Shown piece after piece: positions 43,648 to 53,920 of a stretch of DNA of 64,000 nucleotides. Origin of the DNA: Kutzneria sp. 744 (GTDB lineage: Bacteria; Actinomycetota; Actinomycetes; Mycobacteriales; Pseudonocardiaceae); the NCBI RefSeq assembly GCF_000568255.1, contig NZ_KK037166.1:8892740-8956739 (forward strand). Direction: 5' to 3'. The number at the start of each line of letters is the position of its first letter. Position 1 is the first letter of the stretch. The notes under the pieces are model-generated. The model saw nothing but the letters and a program-made list of their open reading frames with translations, was not told where the DNA came from and made no database searches. Both the position numbers and the translations under genes were made by a program.

Positions 43648-46330
43648 ATTGGACTTGACAACTACCGACACGCACTGGACCAACTTCCCCAACGCGGCGG
43701 TCGTCGGCTCGGGTGGAACCGCGCAGGTCACCGTTCCCGGTGGGGTGCTGGCGAAATCGGGCAACTACTCGTGGCTCATGTCGGCGTCCGACGGAGAACT
43801 GTCCTCCGGCGAGACCAGCCGGTGTGAGTTCACCGAGGACGCCATCGCGCCCCCGCGGCCGACGGTGACGATGACCGGGTCGCCACCGTCGACACAGGGC
43901 GACATCGCGACCTTCGACGTATCCGTCGGACTGGCCACGCCCGACCTGTACGACATCGATCACTTCATCTACACCACCGACGGCACCGAGCCGGAGGTGC
44001 AGACCTCGCCGACAACCGTCGCCGCGCGGAACACCGACAGCAGCGGCGCGACCGCGCGGCTGACCGTGACCGCGCTCAACAGCCTCCAGAACTACATCCA
44101 CGTGCGAGCGGTCAACCGTGCCGGGAAGCCGAGCGACCAGGACGCCACCTGTGTAGCCAGCCTGACGTTGGACGCCCCGTCGTGCTCGTACAACGTGCCC
44201 AACGCGCTGATCCCGTCGACCGGACTGGTCGGGGCGTGGGGCTTCGACGAGATGGGCGACCGAGTAGTCGGTGACTCGGTGACCTCGACGCCGACCAACG
44301 CCAGCGCACTCGCCCATCCAGGAACGCTGGTCGGCGGCGGTGACTGGCGGCCCGGTCACGATCACGGCACGCCGTGGACGCATGCGGACACCAACGGCTA
44401 CGCCCAGGGCACGGCCGGCTCGCTTACGTTCGACGGCGCCACCGGATACGTGACGACCGGCGCTCCGGTCGTCGACACGAGCGCGTCCTTCACTGTGTCA
44501 ACCTGGGTGAACCTCAAGCAGACGGCGACATACCGGACCGCGATCTCGGCGACTGGAAGCACGGCCAGCTCCTTCTACCTCCAGTACGCCAGGGACATCG
44601 ACAATTGGGCCTTCACGCTGCCTAGCGACGATTCGTCCAGCCCCTCGTCCTTCTACCGGGCGACCGCGAAACCGGGGAACCCGGTGCAGCTCAACGCTTG
44701 GACGCATCTGGTCGGCACGTACGACGCCTCGACGGGGACGATCGAGCTCTACGTCAACGGGGTCAGGCAGCAACCGGCGGCGGGCAAGGCATGGCACGCG
44801 AGCGGCCCCTTGATTATCGGTGCGGCCGGTGGCGGCGCCGACAACTTCTTCCCGGGGGAGATCGACAGCCCGCAGGTCTGGCAAAGAGTGTTGTCCGACA
44901 AGGAGGTCCACGACCTTGCCAACACCGCCGCCCCGCTGGCCCAGTACAACCTGGGCGAGGGTTGCGGCCCGGACCTGAACGCCAAGATGTCGAACGTCAC
45001 GTCACGGGCTGCCTACTGGCCACTGGACGAAGGCAGTGGCGCGATGGCCAACGACACCGGTCCGTACGGCGACAAAGCCACGCTGACCGGAGGTTATGGC
45101 TGGACCGATGGGCCCTCGGGTGGCAAGGCCGTCCACTTCGATGGCACATCGGGATCGGCCGCGACGCAGTACTCGGTGGTGGACACGTCACGGTCGTTCA
45201 CCGTGTCGGCGTGGGCAAAACCTGATGACCTGAACGGTTACTACGCCGTGGTGACCCAGCATGGCAGCAGTCAGGACGCCTTCCAGATCCGGTACTCGCC
45301 GGACGTCAACCGGTGGATCTTCGGCATGACCACGTCCGACAACGCTGCCACCGACAACTACCAGTGGACGTTCAAGGACCAGGTTCCCCAGGCTGGCAAA
45401 TGGACCCTGGTCACCGGTGTCTTCGACCGCACGGCCATGCAGATCAGGCTCTATCTGGACGGGAAGTTCCAGTCCCAGCACGCGGTTTCGTCGGTGTGGC
45501 AGGCGACGGGCGGCCTGTACATCGGATCGGCGGGCGGCCGGTCCGACTTCTTCAAGGGTGCTGTCGGCCAGGTCCAGATGTGGAACCAGGCTCTGACCGA
45601 CGACCAGATCGCCGCGCTGGCCAACCTCGGCTACTACGACACCGCCTCGAAGTCGCAGGCCTCGGCATCCGGCGGCGTCTCGCTGGTCCGCGACGGCGAC
45701 GGCTGTTCGGCCCAGGTCGACAACACCACCACCGGCAAGGTGCAGGCCGCGCGCCCGGCCAACCTCCGCACAGATCGCTCCTACACCGTTGAGGCGTGGG
45801 TGAAGCACACCTGGACGGCGGCCGACGCCGCTGCGCAGGGTCCGATCGACCCACATCCGCGCAGCGCGGTCTCGACGAGTGACGGCCCCTATCTGCCGTT
45901 CGCCTTGGGCTACCGAGCCGTCAATGACGCCAATGGCGCCGGCCACGGCAAGTGGAGCTTCACGATCAACGCCTCGCCCAACCAGGGCGCCGGTTGGATC
46001 GCGGTCAGCGACCAGGACGTTTCCGACAACACCTGGACGCACATCGAGGGTGTGTACGACTTCTCCACCAACACCGCGGTTCTGTACGTCAACGGCGTCA
46101 AACAGACCGCGGCAGTCGTGCGGGCCGGAAGCTCGACCGACACCGTCAGCGGGTGGAACGGATCCGGCGGGATCCTGCTCGGTCAGGACAACTGGGGCGG
46201 CCAGGCGTCGGACCAGTGGTACGGCGGCATCGCCGGCGCGCGGATCTACTCGGGCATCCTGACCACCGCGGAAACGCTGGCGGACAAGCGGGTCGACGAT
46301 CCCGGCCTGCTCTACGGCATCAGGCACTGA
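43648..46330 (+). pseudogene. Secreted LamG protein, C-terminal part (split by IS3 element)
   Basis: The open frame from the right end of the IS to the TGA at 46330 encodes about 890 residues of the interrupted protein: an Ig-like region (WTNFPNAAVVGSGGTAQVTV) and then three LamG/concanavalin-like domains at about 44395-44940, 45010-45640 and 45700-46310. Each shows the SFTVSTWVNL/SFTVSAWAKP/YTVEAWVKHT strand and a WTHLVGTYD-type strand. No start codon or promoter belongs to it. It lies just ahead of the RHS toxin gene; LamG and RHS genes are commonly paired in actinomycetes, with the LamG protein presumed to help secretion or adhesion. Confidence 0.85.
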
Positions 46331-46375
46331 ACCATGCCGATCATCGGCTTTTCCGGCACACGAGGGGTGGAAGTC

Positions 46376-49300
46376 GTGTCAGGCGTGCGTCGCAGAATCC
46401 TTTTGACGAGAACAGTGGCCGCCGGTGTGGCGATCGCGCTGGTGGCCACCACGGCCCAGGCCGTGGCCGCGCCGAACGGCAGCGGTTGGCACGGCCTCGG
46501 CTGGGATCTTCCTACGTTGCAACAGGTCGGCGCGGTTGCCGGCCAGGCCGTCCCCAACCGACCGATCCAGGTGCCGCCGCCGTCTTCGGCCCCGGCGCCA
46601 CAGGTCGCGTGGCCGGTCGCGGCCACCTATCACCTCGGCGTGCCCTCTGAAGTCGGCGCCGCGCAGCCTGCCGGCAGCATGTCCGTCGCGCGAGCCGTGA
46701 GCGCCACCCCGCACTCCACCGGGCAGTTCGACGTCGTCGCCGTCGACCACACGGTCGCGGCCGCTGCCTCTGTGCCGGGATCGCTGATCCAGGTGAAGCC
46801 GGTGTCCGGAGACACGGGCGGCCCGCTGACGCTGCGCCTCGACTACTCGGGCGCAGACGGGGCATACGGCGCGGACTACGGCCGCCGCCTGGGGTTCGTG
46901 CAGTATCCGGCCTGCATTCTGACCACGCCGGACCAGGACCAGTGCCATCAGGCCACGTCCCTGGACTCGTCCAACGACCTTGCCCACAAGGCGGTCTCCA
47001 CCGACGTGACGATGCCGTCGGCGACAGAAGGCGTTGTCGTCGCGGCGGTCGCCGGCACGAGCTCGGACAGCGGCGACTTCGCCGCGGCGAGCCTGTCGTC
47101 CTCGGGCTCCTGGACATCGGGCGGCGCCGGCGGCGACTTCGCGTACACCTATCCCATCGGTGCGCCGGCAGCCATCGGCGGGCAGGCCCCGAGCGTCGCG
47201 CTGTCCTATTCGTCGGGCAGCGTGGACGGCCTCACCGCGGCCAGCAACGACCAGGCTTCGTTCGTCGGCGAGGGTTGGAACCTGGCTGCCGGTGGATTCG
47301 TGGCGCGCAGCTACAAGCCGTGCGCTCAGGATCTCGGCGGCAACAACGGACAGCGCAAGACCGGCGACGCCTGCTGGGCCACGGACAACGCGACGATCTC
47401 CTTCGGCTCGATCAGCGGCCAACTGGTCAAGGCCGGCGACACGTGGCATCCGAGGGACGACGACGGGTCCAAGGTCGAGCGGCTGACGGGCGCGTCCAAC
47501 GGCGACAACAACGGCGAGTACTGGAAGGTCACGACCAAGGACGGCACGCAGGCGTTCTTCGGCCTCAACCACCTGCCCGGCTGGCAGGGCGGCAACCCGG
47601 AGACCAACTCGACGCTGACCGAGCCGGTCTTCGGCAACAACAACCTGGAGCCCTGTCACCAGACCGCCTTCGCGGACTCAGCGTGCGACCAGGCCTGGCG
47701 CTGGAACCTCGACTACGTCGTCGACCCCCACGGCAACGCGATCGTGTACTTCTATGACAAGGAAACCAACTACTACAACAAGAACCTCGGCACGGCCGGC
47801 GTCCGCTACGACCGCGACGGCTACCTCGACCACATCGACTACGGCCTGAACACCAACGTCGGCAGCCTGTTCACCAGTGCTCCGCCTGCTCGGGTCAAGT
47901 TCGACACCGCGCAGCGGTGCGCGTCGGACGCGACGGGCAACTGCGATATCCCCAACGACCTCATATGCGCCCAGAACGCGCACTGTGAAGGCATTTCACC
48001 TGCGTTCTTCAGCACCAAGAAGCTGACGACCATCACCACTCAGGTCAGCGACGGCAAGGGCGGCGAGACCCCGATCAACCAGTGGGCGCTGAGCCAGTCC
48101 CTGCCCTTCACGGACGACGGCAACAGTCCGGCGCTCTGGTTGGACAGCGTCATCCACACCGGCAAGGCCGGCGGCCGTGACATCACCATGCCGCCGACCA
48201 CCTTCGGCCACAAGCTGATGGCCAACCGGGTCGACCTGACCCACAACTACACGGCGTTCAACCACAGCCGTATCGAGACCATCGTCAACGAGTTGGGCGG
48301 CAAGACGACCGTCACCTACTCGGACCCGGACTGCTCACCGACGAACCTGCCGACACCGTCGAGCAACGGCCGACGCTGTTACCCGATCTACTGGACGCCG
48401 GGCGGCGCGACCGAACCGGTGATGGACTGGTTCAACAAGTACGTCGTCACGTCCATCACCGATGATGGCGCCACCGCGCTGTCGCAGCCGATGCTGACCA
48501 GGTACGACTACGGCGAGGGGCCGGACAGCGGCGCCTGGCACTTCGACGAGAACGTGTTGAGCGACAACAAGTACCGCACGTTCTCGGAGTGGCGCGGCTA
48601 CGACCAGGTGACCACCACCAAGGGCCAGGCCAACGATCCGGCCGGCCCACAGACGGTGACCAAGGCCGTCTACATGCGCGGCATGGACGGCTTCGCAGTG
48701 CCGGCGACGCAAGGCGACATCCCCGGGCCGTCGATCGTCGACAGCAAGCAGTTCGCCGGCTACCCACGCGAGACCGTCGGCTACTACAACGGCAAAGCGA
48801 TCAGCGCGACCATCAGCGACCCGTGGAGCTCTCCCGCCACCGGCACCGACGACAACGACGGCACCCAGTCGTTCATCATCGGCACCGCGACCGCGAGCGG
48901 GCTGACCTGGTTGGCGGCGAGCAATGCCTGGCGCACCAGCAGGACGTCGAGCACGTTCGACAGCCTCGGCCAGGTCACGTCGAGCGAGAACGACGGCGAC
49001 GTCAGCGATCCGAGCCAGGCGACGTGCACGAGGTTCACCTATGCGCAGAACTCGGGCGCGTGGATGATGAGCTACCCGCAGGAGACGCAGAAGATCTCGG
49101 GCAAGTGCTCGGCGGACAACCCGGCCGGCAGCGGCAACATCATCACCGACGTGCGCACCCGCTTCGACGGGCAGGGCTTCGGCGCCAGCCCGGCCAAGGG
49201 CGAGGTGACCGAGGTCGACGGCCTCGACACCTGGCCGTCCGGCGGGGCGGAGACGTTCCAGGCTCCCACCTCCACCAGCGCCTACGACGTCTACGGCCGG

Positions 49301-52300
49301 GCAACCGCGACAACCGATGCGTTGGGGCGCAGGACAACGATCAAGTTCACGCCGGACAGCGGCGGGCCGGTCACCCAGATCGCCACCACATCGCCGCCCG
49401 TCAACGGGTCAACGCCCGGCATGGTCACGACGAGGATCTTCGACCCCGTGTCCAGCGTGCTCCTCACCGCGATCGACGGCAGCGGTCTGCGCACCGACGG
49501 GGCCTACGACGCGTTGGGCCGACTGACCGCGGTGTGGAAGCCGGGGGAGAGCAAGGCCGCGAGCCAGCCCGCGAACGTCACCTACAGCTATAACGACAAC
49601 GTCGGCAAACCAAGCACCGTGGTCACCAACTCCTTGCTGTCCAACGGCCAGTACGCGACGTCCTACGCGCTGGTCGACGGGCTCGGCAACACCGTGCAGA
49701 CCCAGTCCCCGACTCCCCTGGGCGGTCGGCTGGTGTCCGACACGTACTTCGACTCACAGGACCGGGCCTGGAAGTCGCACGCCGCGTACTGGAACAACGC
49801 GGCGGCGCCCGGCGGTGATCTGCTTGTCGTGCAGGACAGTTCGGTCGCCAGCACCACTGTGTCCAATTTCGACAGTGCCGGCCGGTCCGTCGCCTCGATC
49901 TTCGAGCTCAACGGCACCGAGCAGTGGCGAACGACGTCCAGCTACGACGGTGACCGCGTGACCACCGTGCCGCCCAACGGCGGCACTGCTTCGACCGTCA
50001 TCTCCAACGGCCTCGGGCAGAAGACGAAGCTGTTGCAGTACAAGGATCCGACCAGGACCGGTCCGAGCGACGCCGCCGACGTGACCAGCTACACCTACAC
50101 CGCGGCCGGACTTCCCGCCACGGTCACGGATCCCACCGGCAAGAACACCTGGACGACCACGTACGACCTGCACGGCCGCAAGACGAGCTCCACGGACCCG
50201 GATGCCGGGACGTCGTCGACCACCTACGACGCGATGGGGCAGGTGCTCACCACCACCGACAGCCGTGGCAAGACCCTCGCGTATGCCTACGACGGCATCG
50301 GCCGTAAGACCGGGGAGTTCGCGGGATCGACGTCCGGGCCGCAGCTGGCCGGCTGGGCCTACGACACCCTCCTCAAGGGCCTGCCGTCGAGTTCAACCCG
50401 GTACTACAACGGCAACGCCTACACCACCTCGGTGTACAAATACGACGACGCTGGCCGGCCGCTCGGCGTGAAATACACCATCCCGAGCTCCGAGGGCCTG
50501 CTCGCCGGGAACTACCTGTTCCAGGTCTTCTACGACAAGTACACGGGCGCGGTCACCAGCCAGTCCAGCCCCGCCGCCGGCGGTCTGGACGGCGTGAGCA
50601 TCGAGCGCCACTACGACTCGTTCGGCGATCCCACGACCCTGGACGAGGTGTCCAACGACGCGGACACGCCGCTGGTGTCGGAGACCGACTACAGCGCGTA
50701 CGGCCAGGTGTTGCGCACCTTGTTCGCCGATCCGAACCAGCCCAACCAGGTCGCCGTCACCAATGTCTTCGACGCCGGCACCGGACGCCTGCAGAGCACC
50801 CTCGCCGAGCGGTCGGCCGCGTCGAACTACATGATCACCAACCGGGCGTACGGCTACGACAACGCCGGCCACATCACGTCCATCGCGGACACCCCCCAGG
50901 GCTCGGCCGCCGACGTCCAGTGCTTCACCACCGACTACCTCCAGCGCCTGACCCAGGCGTGGACACCCACCTCCGGCAAATGCGCCGACACCCCGTCATC
51001 GTCCGCGATCGGCGGCGCTGCGCCGTACTGGCTGTCGTGGACCTACGACCAGACCGGCAACCGCCTTCAGCAGACCCAGCACGCCGTCACCGGCGACACC
51101 GTCAGCAACTACACCTATCCCGCCGCCGGCTCGCCGCAACCGCACACGCTGCTCAACGTCCAGACCAGCGGGCCCGCCGGGAGCAGCCAGAACACCTACA
51201 CCTACGACTCCGCCGGCAGCACCAAGACCCGCAACCTTGCCGGCTCGACTCAGACCCTCACCTACGACGACGAGGGCAGCCTGGCGACCGCGCAGGACTC
51301 TTCCGGCGCCACCAGCACCTACATCAACGACGCCAGCGGCAACCGCCTCATCACGCGCGACTCCTCCGGCACCACCCTGTCCATCGGCGACATGGAGGTG
51401 TACCTCGCCCCTGGCTCCCGCTTCCCGACCGGCAACCGCTACTACGACTTCAACGGGCAGAAGGTTGCCCAGCGCGGCTCGGTCACCGGGCTCTCCTGGA
51501 CGCTCAGCGATCATCAGGGCACCGCGTACGCGTCCGTGAACGCGGACACCTTGGCCGTCACTCAGCGGCGTCAGGATCCGTTCGGCAATTCCCGTGGCCC
51601 CGCCACCTTGTGGCCTGACCGCCACGGCTTCGTCGGCGGTCTTCAGGACTCCACCGGTCTCACCCAGCTCGGCGCCCGTGGCTACGACTCCGCCACTGGC
51701 CGCTTCGCCCAGGCCGATCCCGTCGTCGACACCGGCGATCCGCAGCAGATGAACGGCTATTCCTACGCCAACGGATCGCCGATCAGCTCCGCCGACCCCT
51801 CCGGCATGGCCCCGGCCCCGTGCCCCAACACCGCCGGTGCTCGCCCGGCCTGCGGCATCAACGGCCCCGGCATCCCCGGCCACGGCAACCAGCCCGACCC
51901 CCAGCCGGCCCCGAAGCAGAACCAGCCCGCGCCGGCCCCGCCCCAGCCTTCGCGGTCCAGCTGCAGCCGGTGGAACCTCGGTTGCCAGGTAGAGGCGCAT
52001 GCGAACTTGTTTATCGCGGTGGTGGCCGTCGTAGCCGTCGCTGCCACGATCGCTTGCACCCTTTCGACGTTCGGCACTTGCCTCATATTCGTCGCCGCCG
52101 GCGCGACTGAGGGCGCGATGTGGGGCGGCACCGGCATGTTGATCGGTGCCGCCGTCTCCTCCAGCGCCGAGCTGCTCGGCGGCCTCGCACTAGCAGGTGG
52201 TGCCGGGGTCGCCGCGACCGAAATAGCGGATGCGGCCAGCGGCGAGGCCAAGTCCCTGGAGGGTGTCGGTTCGGTGACCGCGGAAACCGACGCCGCCGCC

Positions 52301-53221
52301 GGTGGCTTAGCCGCGGAAACCGATACCGTCGCTGCGGAGGCCGGTTCCGCTGCCAGGCAGGTTGCTGACGAGGAGCCCCCACCGGCGGCGTCCCCGTCCA
52401 GGTTGTCGGACACCTGTGACAGCTTCGTCGCAGGCACCACCGTCCTGATGGCTGATGGTACTTCCGAGCCCATTCAGGACGTTCACGTCGGTGACCAGAT
52501 CGCCAACAAGGATCCCGCCACCGGTCAGGTCCAGACCCACACTGTGATGGCCACGCACATCACCGACGACGACACCGACTTTATCGACCTGACCGTGCAG
52601 ACGGCGACTGGTACCAGTAGCATCACGGTTACCGCCCACCACCTGTTCTGGGACGTCACCACCCATACATGGGTTGAAGCTGCCGATCTGCACGTCGGGG
52701 ACCAACTTGATGCCGAGGGATCAAGGGTCGCCTTCGTTGCGACTGTTCACCGCTATGTCGGCTCCATGCGCACATATAACATCACGGTTGACGGCGTGCA
52801 TTCGTACTATGTGCTGGCGCGTGGAACTCCTGTCCTCGTTCATAACTGTGGCGGATCCGACCCGGCTCATAGTTCTACATGCGATTGCGCTAATGACGGT
52901 AAGCCGGCGCTGAAGCGCGGCCCTAAGCCTGCAGGTACCGGCCCGCACAACCTGAAGATCTCTGAGGTTGCCGATCAGGTGACGGATGGCGCAGTGGTGC
53001 GTGGAGGTGGATTGGTTCCTGAAAGGGAGTTTGCCACGCCTGGAGGGTTTCGTAGTTCACGCCGCCCCGACATCCTTGTTGAAAGGCCTGATGGTAGTAT
53101 GTATGGCATCAATGTTGGAAAACAGTCGCTACGATCTGGTGCACCTATTAAGCGAGAGGCTGAAGCGCTGCAGGATCTTGAATCGATCGGACTTCCTATG
53201 TACTTCGTTGCCTACAATTAG
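46376..53221 (+). CDS. Secreted RHS/YD-repeat polymorphic toxin with Hint domain and nuclease-like tip
   Basis: A 2,281-residue exported toxin. GTG 46376 is preceded by GAGGGGTGGA; an in-frame ATG at 46334 lies 3 bp after the LamG stop. Order: signal peptide (RRRILLTRTVAAGVAIALVA), N-terminal beta domain, many YD repeats (YDALGRLT, YDLHGRKT, YDGIGRKT), the RHS core ending GRFAQADP...SYANGSPISSADPSG near residue 1808, hydrophobic segments (~1877-1949), a Hint peptidase (Cys2014 in CDSFVAGTTVLMADG, TAHHLFW, ending VLVHN-Cys2158), then a 124-residue tip. The tip has RRPDILVE, YGINVGKQ and IKREAEALQDLE, the layout of restriction-endonuclease-fold toxins. Hint would cut before Cys2158 and free the tip. 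The immunity gene starts 9 bp on. Confidence 0.9.
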   Translation: MSGVRRRILLTRTVAAGVAIALVATTAQAVAAPNGSGWHGLGWDLPTLQQVGAVAGQAVPNRPIQVPPPSSAPAPQVAWPVAATYHLGVPSEVGAAQPAGSMSVARAVSATPHSTGQFDVVAVDHTVAAAASVPGSLIQVKPVSGDTGGPLTLRLDYSGADGAYGADYGRRLGFVQYPACILTTPDQDQCHQATSLDSSNDLAHKAVSTDVTMPSATEGVVVAAVAGTSSDSGDFAAASLSSSGSWTSGGAGGDFAYTYPIGAPAAIGGQAPSVALSYSSGSVDGLTAASNDQASFVGEGWNLAAGGFVARSYKPCAQDLGGNNGQRKTGDACWATDNATISFGSISGQLVKAGDTWHPRDDDGSKVERLTGASNGDNNGEYWKVTTKDGTQAFFGLNHLPGWQGGNPETNSTLTEPVFGNNNLEPCHQTAFADSACDQAWRWNLDYVVDPHGNAIVYFYDKETNYYNKNLGTAGVRYDRDGYLDHIDYGLNTNVGSLFTSAPPARVKFDTAQRCASDATGNCDIPNDLICAQNAHCEGISPAFFSTKKLTTITTQVSDGKGGETPINQWALSQSLPFTDDGNSPALWLDSVIHTGKAGGRDITMPPTTFGHKLMANRVDLTHNYTAFNHSRIETIVNELGGKTTVTYSDPDCSPTNLPTPSSNGRRCYPIYWTPGGATEPVMDWFNKYVVTSITDDGATALSQPMLTRYDYGEGPDSGAWHFDENVLSDNKYRTFSEWRGYDQVTTTKGQANDPAGPQTVTKAVYMRGMDGFAVPATQGDIPGPSIVDSKQFAGYPRETVGYYNGKAISATISDPWSSPATGTDDNDGTQSFIIGTATASGLTWLAASNAWRTSRTSSTFDSLGQVTSSENDGDVSDPSQATCTRFTYAQNSGAWMMSYPQETQKISGKCSADNPAGSGNIITDVRTRFDGQGFGASPAKGEVTEVDGLDTWPSGGAETFQAPTSTSAYDVYGRATATTDALGRRTTIKFTPDSGGPVTQIATTSPPVNGSTPGMVTTRIFDPVSSVLLTAIDGSGLRTDGAYDALGRLTAVWKPGESKAASQPANVTYSYNDNVGKPSTVVTNSLLSNGQYATSYALVDGLGNTVQTQSPTPLGGRLVSDTYFDSQDRAWKSHAAYWNNAAAPGGDLLVVQDSSVASTTVSNFDSAGRSVASIFELNGTEQWRTTSSYDGDRVTTVPPNGGTASTVISNGLGQKTKLLQYKDPTRTGPSDAADVTSYTYTAAGLPATVTDPTGKNTWTTTYDLHGRKTSSTDPDAGTSSTTYDAMGQVLTTTDSRGKTLAYAYDGIGRKTGEFAGSTSGPQLAGWAYDTLLKGLPSSSTRYYNGNAYTTSVYKYDDAGRPLGVKYTIPSSEGLLAGNYLFQVFYDKYTGAVTSQSSPAAGGLDGVSIERHYDSFGDPTTLDEVSNDADTPLVSETDYSAYGQVLRTLFADPNQPNQVAVTNVFDAGTGRLQSTLAERSAASNYMITNRAYGYDNAGHITSIADTPQGSAADVQCFTTDYLQRLTQAWTPTSGKCADTPSSSAIGGAAPYWLSWTYDQTGNRLQQTQHAVTGDTVSNYTYPAAGSPQPHTLLNVQTSGPAGSSQNTYTYDSAGSTKTRNLAGSTQTLTYDDEGSLATAQDSSGATSTYINDASGNRLITRDSSGTTLSIGDMEVYLAPGSRFPTGNRYYDFNGQKVAQRGSVTGLSWTLSDHQGTAYASVNADTLAVTQRRQDPFGNSRGPATLWPDRHGFVGGLQDSTGLTQLGARGYDSATGRFAQADPVVDTGDPQQMNGYSYANGSPISSADPSGMAPAPCPNTAGARPACGINGPGIPGHGNQPDPQPAPKQNQPAPAPPQPSRSSCSRWNLGCQVEAHANLFIAVVAVVAVAATIACTLSTFGTCLIFVAAGATEGAMWGGTGMLIGAAVSSSAELLGGLALAGGAGVAATEIADAASGEAKSLEGVGSVTAETDAAAGGLAAETDTVAAEAGSAARQVADEEPPPAASPSRLSDTCDSFVAGTTVLMADGTSEPIQDVHVGDQIANKDPATGQVQTHTVMATHITDDDTDFIDLTVQTATGTSSITVTAHHLFWDVTTHTWVEAADLHVGDQLDAEGSRVAFVATVHRYVGSMRTYNITVDGVHSYYVLARGTPVLVHNCGGSDPAHSSTCDCANDGKPALKRGPKPAGTGPHNLKISEVADQVTDGAVVRGGGLVPEREFATPGGFRSSRRPDILVERPDGSMYGINVGKQSLRSGAPIKREAEALQDLESIGLPMYFVAYN
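51216..51939 (+). repeat. RHS core repeat, copy 1 (in the expressed toxin gene)
   Basis: About 724 bp that I find unchanged at 53925-54648 in every line compared. It covers the last YD repeats, the RHS core end and the Pro/Gln-rich linker. Offset to copy 2 is 2,709 bp, a multiple of three, in the same frame. Confidence 0.9.
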
Positions 53222-53230
53222 CGAGTTTCG

Positions 53231-53758
53231 ATGAAGTTGACACTTCGGTTCCACGGTGACCGGCAAGAGGTGTGCGAATTGGCCTGGTGGTGGGCTAATG
53301 AATTGAAGACGAGCCTGGTCGTGGAGCGTTTTTTTCCTGCCTATGAGGCGAGACTTGTGGGTCGAGATGAACTAATCGGGTTGGCGAGATGTGATGGGAG
53401 TATTAATCGAATCTCCTTAAGTCCGGCACCTGTCGATGTAGACGCCTCTTCGCCTCTCGACTACATAAAGCTGAATCCAAACTCGTTGTCGATCGACCTT
53501 GGCAAGCAGTCCGATGAGGTTTTGAGGGAGTCATTTCTCGCCGGCGTGGCTGATGATTTGAAGATCGCAAATGAGTGGAAAAAAGTTCGAAGTCTGGCGA
53601 CAAAGTCGATGGGCAAAGGTGTGTGGGTGGAGAATGTGATGTCCGGCGCGCGTTCGCGTGTGGCTAATCATTACTACACCGGCGAGGCGAGGCGGCTCGC
53701 CGAATCCGGGGTGATTCTAATGGGGGCTACGGACTGGATTGTATACCATCTTGACTAA
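53231..53758 (+). CDS. Putative immunity protein for the first toxin tip
   Basis: A 175-residue soluble, acidic/mixed protein beginning MKLTLRFHGDRQEVCELAWW. Its codons are clearly more A/T-rich than the RHS core, as is usual for tip/immunity pairs acquired by transfer. Position decides the call: it starts 9 bp after the toxin stop, in the same direction, and nothing else intervenes before the orphan cassette. No family I can name. A small hairpin (53834-53849, ACTACC-N4-GGTAGT) after it may be its terminator; the rest of 53759-53920 holds no gene. Confidence 0.75.
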   Translation: MKLTLRFHGDRQEVCELAWWWANELKTSLVVERFFPAYEARLVGRDELIGLARCDGSINRISLSPAPVDVDASSPLDYIKLNPNSLSIDLGKQSDEVLRESFLAGVADDLKIANEWKKVRSLATKSMGKGVWVENVMSGARSRVANHYYTGEARRLAESGVILMGATDWIVYHLD

Positions 53759-53920
53759 TTTTCCTCCTCGCTGAAACTCTTAGTGTTATTTACGAGTAGT
53801 TATCGGCCGAGTCGATAGAATCCAAGCATCACAACTACCGGAGGGTAGTCGGGAGCTCTGCGAGGCGACCGAGATACCCGGTGGCGAAGATCTTCCAGTT
53901 CTTCAGATGTAACTATTTAG

